From Gammaproteobacteria bacterium (GTDB lineage: Bacteria; Pseudomonadota; Gammaproteobacteria; Magnimaribacterales; D2472): a stretch of 32,109 nt of DNA. The stretch lies in assembly GCA_002721385.1 (NCBI GenBank), contig PBKI01000004.1, forward strand, positions 13,791 to 45,899. Direction: 5' to 3'. Below are positions 26,300-32,109 of the stretch, piece after piece (positions within the stretch are counted from its first letter, which is position 1; the number at the start of each line of letters is the position of its first letter). Position numbers and translations under genes: made by a program. The notes below the pieces were generated by a model. It made no database searches. It was not told where the DNA came from and saw only the letters and a list, made by a program, of their open reading frames with translations.

Positions 26300-27771
26300 T
26301 AAATAAATTATTCATTTTATTAATGCTTTGCAGCTGCCAAAATTTGCCAGTAAATGAAACCACAGATAAGTCATTTATTCAAAATGAGCCTTTGCAAGTA
26401 AAGGTTGAGGAAATAAATGATGATATTTTTGAAGAAAATATTCCCGTCAATATTTGGGAAATAATAAAAAGAAATTCTTCTCCACAAAATCAAGATATTA
26501 ACGAAGAAATTCTCTTATATATGAACATTCATCTTCAGGATAGTGAAAAATTTAATAAGTATTTGAGTGATTCATATTATTTTTTATATTTTGTTATAAA
26601 TGAGTTAGATAATGCAAATCTTCCACATGAATTTGCATTAATTCCATATATTGAAAGTAATTATGATCCCTTTTCAATTTCGTCGTCTGGCGCTGTCGGT
26701 ATGTGGCAATTTATGCCAAGAACTGGTCGTCTATATAATTTAGATAAAACTTGGTGGAATGAAGACAGGCATGACCCCTTCAGATCAACTTCGGCTGCAG
26801 TAGGTTATATTAAATATTTATATAATAGGTTCGATCAAGATGTCCTACTTACACTAGCTGCATATAATGCCGGTCCATCTCTTTTGGATAGAAGAATTAA
26901 CAAAAATCTCCGCAAAGGATATGAAAAAGATTTTTGGTCATTAGAGCTTCCTTCTCAAACAAGAAACTACATTCCAAAATATCTAGCATTAAAAGAATTA
27001 ATATTTAATTCAGAAAAATATGGGGTGTTATTACCAGATATTCCAAATAAACCTGTCGTCCATAAAATATCAATTCCAGGTCAGGTTGAAGTCCTAACAT
27101 TAAGCGAATATTTGGATATGAAACCAGAATTACTTTATAAACTTAATGCAGGATATACAAAGTGGGCATCTGCTCCAAAAGATGAAAGTATCTTTTATAT
27201 CCCAACTAAAGAATATGAATTTTTCATAAATGATGTAAATATTTTTAAAGAATCCAATCAAATAAATTGGATTTCTCATGTTGTTGAAAGTGGGGATAGT
27301 CTATGGGCGCTTGCTTCAAAATATGACACTGAGGTTAGAATAATCAAAGAAATAAATTTGCTCAAAAAAGATATCTTATCTATTGATGACACGCTGTTAA
27401 TACCCTTAAGTAAAACAAAATCAAATAATTTTATTCCATATGAAATGCATATTGTTTCTGAAGGAGATACCTTATGGCAGCTATCTCAAAAATATAATTT
27501 ATCTGTCAGTGATCTTGCAAAAATGAATTCAATTGATGAAAGGTCATACCTCAAACTTGGTCAACAATTAACTATTGGAAATAAAAATATTCATAGAAAT
27601 ATTGAATCAAAGAAAAGGACAATTCTATACTCAGTAAAACAAGGGGATAATCTATATAAAATATCAGAATTATTTGATGTATCAATTAAGAGCATTAAGG
27701 AGATTAACGACTTTAAAGATAATAAATTAATGCCTGGTCAGATTATAAAAATTGCGATTAGAGCTTTTTAA
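26281..27771 (+). CDS. mltD: Membrane-bound lytic murein transglycosylase D, three LysM repeats
   Basis: 496 residues. A short N-terminal hydrophobic segment ends in a lipobox LCSC, so C19 is the likely lipidated residue. The transglycosylase domain at about 100-215 has the catalytic E125 in YIESNYDP, GAVGMWQFMPRTGR at 137-150 and AAYNAGP at 193-199. Three LysM peptidoglycan-binding repeats follow at about 332-375, 389-432 and 449-492. It cleaves glycan strands of murein at the outer membrane. Its first 19 bases lie inside the gloB end, so they are likely co-transcribed. Its stop interlocks with that of oppC. Confidence 0.95.
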   Translation: MERQLLINKLFILLMLCSCQNLPVNETTDKSFIQNEPLQVKVEEINDDIFEENIPVNIWEIIKRNSSPQNQDINEEILLYMNIHLQDSEKFNKYLSDSYYFLYFVINELDNANLPHEFALIPYIESNYDPFSISSSGAVGMWQFMPRTGRLYNLDKTWWNEDRHDPFRSTSAAVGYIKYLYNRFDQDVLLTLAAYNAGPSLLDRRINKNLRKGYEKDFWSLELPSQTRNYIPKYLALKELIFNSEKYGVLLPDIPNKPVVHKISIPGQVEVLTLSEYLDMKPELLYKLNAGYTKWASAPKDESIFYIPTKEYEFFINDVNIFKESNQINWISHVVESGDSLWALASKYDTEVRIIKEINLLKKDILSIDDTLLIPLSKTKSNNFIPYEMHIVSEGDTLWQLSQKYNLSVSDLAKMNSIDERSYLKLGQQLTIGNKNIHRNIESKKRTILYSVKQGDNLYKISELFDVSIKSIKEINDFKDNKLMPGQIIKIAIRAF

Positions 27772-28622
27772 TTATCTGAAGTTTTAGGATCTAATGCATC
27801 CCTTAGACCATCTCCAAAAAAATTCAATGCAAATAAGGTTATAGTAAAAGTAATGCCTGGATAAATAAGAAGCCAACTGTACTCTTCCATGGACTCAACG
27901 CCATCTTTTATAAGAGTTCCCCAGCTACTCATTGGTGGCTGAATTCCTAGACCCAAGAAACTCAAAAAACCTTCCAAAAGCATTACTTGAGGAATTGTCA
28001 GGGTTGCATACACAGCAATTGGACCTAATATATTTGGTAGCAGATGTCGTCTAAACATTGAAAAATTGCTCACTCCCATTGCTTTAGCAGCTAAAACAAA
28101 TTCCTGATTCTTCAAACCAATAACTTGTCCTCTTACTATTCTAGCCATTGTTAGCCACTCTACTGCGCCAATTGCTCCAAATAATAACCAGAGATTTCGT
28201 CCAAAAATTACCATTAACAATATGATAAAAATAATAAATGGTAGCCCATAAAGAACATCAACAATTCTCATCATAATTGTATCAACTCTGCCGCCAATAT
28301 ATCCTGCGACTATACCCCAAGAAACTCCAATTATTAATGCTACACCTGTTGCAACAAAACCAACTAACAAAGATATTCTTGCACCATATAAGATTCTACT
28401 TAACAAATCTCTACCAAGAATATCTGTTCCTAATAAATGATCTGAAGATGGAGGGCTTGCTCCTAAATTCAAATCTTGAAATGAGTATGAGTATGGAGCA
28501 ATAAAAGGAGCAAATATAGCCAAAATAATAAGAACAATAAGAACCATGCCACCAAACATAGCTGCTTTATTTCTGCTTAATCTATATATGGCATCTGACC
28601 AAAGAGAACTATTTTCCATCAT
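27768..28622 (-). CDS. oppC: Oligopeptide ABC transporter permease, OppC-like
   Basis: 284 residues from the ATG at 28622, which overlaps the oppB stop as ATGA and follows AAGAGA. An in-frame ATG at 28649 would add nine residues inside oppB and is less likely. Typical OppC features are LLGTDILGRDLLSR near 63-76, six hydrophobic segments, and the cytoplasmic EAA loop (EFVLAAKAMGVS) that contacts the ATPase. The end FFGDGLRDALDPK is characteristic. It pairs with OppB to form the inner membrane channel. No ATPase gene follows: the next gene is mltD on the other strand. Confidence 0.92.
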   Translation of the reverse strand: MMENSSLWSDAIYRLSRNKAAMFGGMVLIVLIILAIFAPFIAPYSYSFQDLNLGASPPSSDHLLGTDILGRDLLSRILYGARISLLVGFVATGVALIIGVSWGIVAGYIGGRVDTIMMRIVDVLYGLPFIIFIILLMVIFGRNLWLLFGAIGAVEWLTMARIVRGQVIGLKNQEFVLAAKAMGVSNFSMFRRHLLPNILGPIAVYATLTIPQVMLLEGFLSFLGLGIQPPMSSWGTLIKDGVESMEEYSWLLIYPGITFTITLFALNFFGDGLRDALDPKTSDN

Positions 28623-29539
28623 GCATCTCTTGATCTTGGATTTAGCCATAATGCGGCCAAGTCTGATAACAAATTAAAGAAAACTATCATTGCTGAGAAA
28701 AAAATAGTGGTGCCAAGAATCATTGTATAGTCCCTATTGAATGCTGCCTCAACATAAAATCTACCTAAGCCAGGTATTTGAAAAATTGTCTCAACCACAA
28801 ATGATCCTGCTAGAAGTCCAGCTATTGCAGGACCTAAGAAAGAAACAACCGGTATTAAGCCTCCTTGCATGGCATGTTTAATGACAACCATTCTCTCTGA
28901 AAGGCCTTTGGCTCTGGCTGTCCTGATAAAATCCTGATTAAGAACTTCAAGCATTCCTCCTCTGCTTAATCTTGCAATATATGCAGCATATGCAAAACCA
29001 AGGGTGAGTGAAGGTAATATTTTATCTCCTGGTAATTGTCCCCAACCTGATACTGGAAGCAATTCAAGGTTTATACCAAATATTAATACCAATAAAGGTC
29101 CCATTAAAAATGTGGGAACACAAATACCAATCATTGCTACTGCCATAGGAATAAAGTCTAATGCTGTATTTCTTTTTAATGCTGCTAAAACACCAGATAA
29201 AACTCCCATAAATAATGCAATTAAAATTGCGTAAATTGCCAACTCGAAAGTTATTGGTAATCCTGTAGAAATCATTTCGGTTACAGATCGACCTGGAAAT
29301 CTAAATGATGGACCTAAATCTCCCCTTATCAAACCAGACATATAATCTAAGTACTGCTCCCAGTTTGATGCATCTAAGTTGTATGCTTCATTTAGATTTT
29401 TTAATACTTGTGGTGATACTGCCTTGTCTGCATCAAATGGACCACCTGGTGCAATTTTTATAAGAAAGAAGGTAATTGTTGCAACTGCAAATAAAACAGG
29501 TATAGCAAGAATTATTCTTTTAAAAAAAATTGATAACAC
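28619..29539 (-). CDS. oppB: Oligopeptide ABC transporter permease, OppB-like
   Basis: 306 residues, the same length as OppB of E. coli. The opening membrane segment is followed by IAPGGPF at 29-35, GDLGPSF at 73-79 and the EAA loop DFIRTARAKGLSE at 203-215, the ATPase contact. VETIFQIPGLGRF at 249-261 is another strong family block. It starts six bases after the oppA stop and overlaps oppC by four bases, so the three form one operon behind ppiD. Confidence 0.95.
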   Translation of the reverse strand: MLSIFFKRIILAIPVLFAVATITFFLIKIAPGGPFDADKAVSPQVLKNLNEAYNLDASNWEQYLDYMSGLIRGDLGPSFRFPGRSVTEMISTGLPITFELAIYAILIALFMGVLSGVLAALKRNTALDFIPMAVAMIGICVPTFLMGPLLVLIFGINLELLPVSGWGQLPGDKILPSLTLGFAYAAYIARLSRGGMLEVLNQDFIRTARAKGLSERMVVIKHAMQGGLIPVVSFLGPAIAGLLAGSFVVETIFQIPGLGRFYVEAAFNRDYTMILGTTIFFSAMIVFFNLLSDLAALWLNPRSRDA

Positions 29540-29545
29540 TTGATA

Positions 29546-31156
29546 CTAATCTCTTTTAAGATATATATACTTAGGATGATGGTTGTCTAAGATGTGTGGG
29601 TAATATCCTTTTACATCTTGGGAAAGCTGATATCTTTTAACGTAGGTATATAAGGGAATTATCGGCATCTCATCGATAAGAATTTTCTCAGCTTGATTAA
29701 GTAGCTTATATCTTTCTTCTTGGTCGTTGGTTGAGTTTGCCATTTCAAGCAAAGAATCATATTCATAATTTTCCCATCCGCTTTTGTTATTGCCACGATT
29801 TGGTCTCATAAGATCTAAAAAAGTATTCGGGTCAGGGTAATCACCAATCCAACCTGCTCTTGAGACTTGAAAATCGCCTACCATTTCACGACTAAGATAT
29901 ACCTTCCAATCTTGATTTACTAATTCAACTTCAATGCCTAAATTTTGCTGCCACATTTGCTGAATAGCTAAAGCAATTTTTCTATGATCTTCATTTGTAT
30001 TAAATAAAATCTCTAACTTTGGAAAAGGATTATTTGGTCCATAGCCTGCTTCTTTAAAAAGCTTCTTTGATAAATCTGGATCAAAAGGTATAGAAGTTTC
30101 TGGTTGATATCCATTAGATCCAGGAGGAGTAAAGGAATAGGCAGGAATCTCGCCACATTTCGTAACCTTATCAACCAAAAGTTTTCTATTAATTGCGTAT
30201 GCTAATGCCTTTCTGACTTTTACATCTTCAAGCAATGGATCATTAATGTTTAAACGATAAAAATATTGGCCCATATATGGATCAATTCTCATATTTGGAT
30301 TTTTTTCCTCAATGTATATTGGACATTTTTGAGAGGGGGTTGTTGACGTAAGATGCAGTTGCCCGGCTCTAAACATCCTATCTTCAGTCATTACATTTGA
30401 TACAGGATAATAATGCATTTCATTTAAACTTACCTTTGAGGCATCCCAGTAATAAGGATTTTTTTCAACTATAATTTTGTTATTCAACTCCCAAGACTTT
30501 AATTTAAACGCTCCATTGCAAACAAAATTTCCAGGTCTAGTCCATTCTCCATTTCTGTCGTCAATGTCTCCAAATTTTAAAACTGTTTCTTTGTGAACTG
30601 GCCATGTGCTGTAGTGACTTAAAAGATCAATGAAAAAAGGTGTTGGTTCTTTGAGATTAACCTTTAAAGTAAATTCATCAATTGCTTTAACTCCTACCAT
30701 ATTAAAGTCATCTATCAGACCATTATGATAATCACTTGCGCCTTCAACATAGTAAAGCATGTCTGGATATTGAGATCCTAAACTAGCAGTTAAAATTCTC
30801 ATCCATGACCATACGAAATCATCTGCAGTGACTATGTCACCATTAGACCATTTACCATTTTTATTAAGGTAAAATATATATTCTCTTCCATCATCACTTA
30901 ATGTCCAAGATGCTGCTGCGCCAGGTAAATTATCACCGCCCATAGGGTTGACAGTTGTCAGTCCCTCACACAAAGAAATTAATATATTGTGCTCTGGAAC
31001 ACCTGTAACAATATGCGGATCAATACCTTGAGGTTCAGATCCATTTCCATAATGAAAAATTTTGTCTTCAAGTCCTGAGTCAACTGGTGATATGCTCTCA
31101 GAACATCCGAATAAGAAAATTAAAAAAGTGGGTACTAAAAATATGTTATTTTTCAT
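29546..31156 (-). CDS. oppA: Peptide-binding lipoprotein, OppA-like
   Basis: 536 residues. The N-terminus ends in the lipobox LFGC with lipid-bearing C18, so this is an anchored binding protein and not a free periplasmic one. The family 5 pattern is clear: GSEPQGIDPHIVTG near 39-52, CEGLTTVNP near 63-71, DGREYIFYLNKNGKWSNGD near 88-106, and DVKVRKALAYAINRKLLVD further on. It should bind peptides and deliver them to OppB/OppC. It begins eight bases after the ppiD stop. Confidence 0.94.
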   Translation of the reverse strand: MKNNIFLVPTFLIFLFGCSESISPVDSGLEDKIFHYGNGSEPQGIDPHIVTGVPEHNILISLCEGLTTVNPMGGDNLPGAAASWTLSDDGREYIFYLNKNGKWSNGDIVTADDFVWSWMRILTASLGSQYPDMLYYVEGASDYHNGLIDDFNMVGVKAIDEFTLKVNLKEPTPFFIDLLSHYSTWPVHKETVLKFGDIDDRNGEWTRPGNFVCNGAFKLKSWELNNKIIVEKNPYYWDASKVSLNEMHYYPVSNVMTEDRMFRAGQLHLTSTTPSQKCPIYIEEKNPNMRIDPYMGQYFYRLNINDPLLEDVKVRKALAYAINRKLLVDKVTKCGEIPAYSFTPPGSNGYQPETSIPFDPDLSKKLFKEAGYGPNNPFPKLEILFNTNEDHRKIALAIQQMWQQNLGIEVELVNQDWKVYLSREMVGDFQVSRAGWIGDYPDPNTFLDLMRPNRGNNKSGWENYEYDSLLEMANSTNDQEERYKLLNQAEKILIDEMPIIPLYTYVKRYQLSQDVKGYYPHILDNHHPKYIYLKRD

Positions 31157-31164
31157 AGTTAATA

Positions 31165-32109
31165 TTAGTTAAAAATTGATAAATTGACATTAGCCTTATT
31201 AAATAGATCATCATTAATTATCTGTGACATTTTGCTGAAGTAAACTTCATCAGCATAAATCTTATATTGATCCATAATTTCATTTAATTCTGAGCTATCT
31301 GGTTCATTAAAATCATTGATATCAACAATATAGATATCTTGATTTGAAGTTTTTATGTTTAAAGTCTCATTAACCTTATTTTCGAAAATATCTTTTAATA
31401 CTTCAGTCGGTAACAAAGATGAATATCTTTTTACATCTATAAAGCTGTCCGTTGTTATAAAAGGATAGGACGAAATAAAATCTGATCTCTCAACTTTATC
31501 AACAATTCCATTTATTTCACTATTGATAAGAGTTATTTTCTCAATAGCCTTAAATTCTGAGAGTTTTTCATTCAAATCATTGTATACATCATCATATGAT
31601 TGAAGCTCTGGTTCAACAACACTACTTAATGATAGAACAATAAAACCATCATTCACCTCAATTAGATTAATTTCATTTGATGATAAGTCAGCAGAAAATA
31701 TATACTCCTTGATCTGATTATCATTGATATCAAAGTTAAAATCATTGAAAGAATAGAGTTCACTTTCCTCAGATTTGATTGAGAAATTTTCTGATATTTC
31801 ATCAATAGTAGCATTTGCAAAAATTAAGTCATCGATCTTATCTAGATCATCATTCATCAGAGCAAAAGATTCGTTTTCAATTAATTCTACTTTTAAGTTT
31901 TCTTTAACCTCTTCCTCAGATAAAGGTTCTTGCTTAATAACTTCTGTAACTTTTAAAATATGAAAAGTATCATCTAATTCAATAATATCGCTAGATTCAT
32001 TTACAGCTAAGCCTTTAATTGCTCCATCAAATTCCTCAGGAAAAATATCTTTTTCAAAATATTCAAGGTCACCTCCAATATCTTTGGTAACAAAATCTTC
32101 ACTAAACTT
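31165..32109 (-). CDS. ppiD: Peptidyl-prolyl isomerase D-like periplasmic chaperone, 5-prime end missing
   Basis: The frame is open from the stop at 31165 to the window edge, giving 314 residues without an N-terminus. The first visible residues are the end of a parvulin domain: FSEDFVTKDIGGDLEYFEKD, then PEEFDGAIKGLAVNES and FHILKVTEV. About 250 residues follow that are rich in acidic and hydrophobic residues, as in the C-terminal half of PpiD. PpiD is an inner-membrane-anchored folding factor facing the periplasm; the anchor would be outside this window. Placing the start at the methionine at 31857 would cut the protein just after the parvulin domain and is wrong. It leads directly into the opp operon. 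Confidence 0.85.
   Translation of the reverse strand, partial: KFSEDFVTKDIGGDLEYFEKDIFPEEFDGAIKGLAVNESSDIIELDDTFHILKVTEVIKQEPLSEEEVKENLKVELIENESFALMNDDLDKIDDLIFANATIDEISENFSIKSEESELYSFNDFNFDINDNQIKEYIFSADLSSNEINLIEVNDGFIVLSLSSVVEPELQSYDDVYNDLNEKLSEFKAIEKITLINSEINGIVDKVERSDFISSYPFITTDSFIDVKRYSSLLPTEVLKDIFENKVNETLNIKTSNQDIYIVDINDFNEPDSSELNEIMDQYKIYADEVYFSKMSQIINDDLFNKANVNLSIFN

Noticed and set aside
28623-28649. Longer oppC start at 28649
   Set aside because: It lies well inside oppB; the ATG at 28622 gives the usual ATGA overlap and a better N-terminus.
31165-31857. Separate 230-residue protein starting at 31857
   Set aside because: The frame stays open upstream to the window edge and encodes the end of a parvulin domain, so it is the C-terminal part of ppiD.

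Overview
The window is a compact, strongly AT-rich stretch (about one third G+C by eye) of an apparently marine, streamlined gammaproteobacterium. Three large TonB-dependent receptors, short intergenic gaps, many overlapping genes and the conserved block ppiD-oppABC / mltD-gloB / rnhA-dnaQ fit Gammaproteobacteria. The overall style is like the SAR86 cluster. That assignment is inferred from gene content and composition and was not tested by a search.

Left third (1-8754). On the minus strand a TonB-dependent receptor is followed by a beta-lactamase-fold serine hydrolase and by the first codons of a gene that leaves the window. Diverging from the receptor are an aldehyde dehydrogenase and a short alternative oxidase. 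Next comes a divergent pair, a periplasmic SGNH hydrolase and a flavin monooxygenase of Baeyer-Villiger type, then an overlooked 36-residue membrane peptide.

Middle (8768-16536). On the minus strand are tRNA-Ala(GGC), a metallo-beta-lactamase-fold hydrolase, a secreted TonB-C-terminal-like protein and an Oar-like receptor with an N-terminal carboxypeptidase-regulatory-like domain and a strong terminator. On the plus strand is a tight operon of fabI (TTG start), a SAM methyltransferase and a thiolase-like type 1 protein lacking normal thiolase catalytic motifs.

Right half (16533-32109). On the minus strand lie a third receptor with its own promoter and terminator, an SLC13/DASS anion symporter and gamma-glutamyltransferase. 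The last two overlap by ATGA and may depend on readthrough from the receptor. Upstream are rnhA, dnaQ and gltX. On the plus strand are gloB and mltD. At the right edge, ppiD (5-prime end missing) leads into oppA-oppB-oppC, an oligopeptide importer with no ATPase gene beside it.

The genes suggest a scavenger of peptides, gamma-glutamyl compounds and lipid-like or carbonyl compounds. The most interesting non-coding signals are a 25-base imperfect dyad shared by the receptor/aldehyde dehydrogenase intergenic region and the TonB-like gene, and the fact that all three convergent gene pairs share one TTAA as interlocked stop codons. No CRISPR array, insertion sequence, phage gene or rRNA was seen, and no gene-free stretch exceeds about 255 bases.
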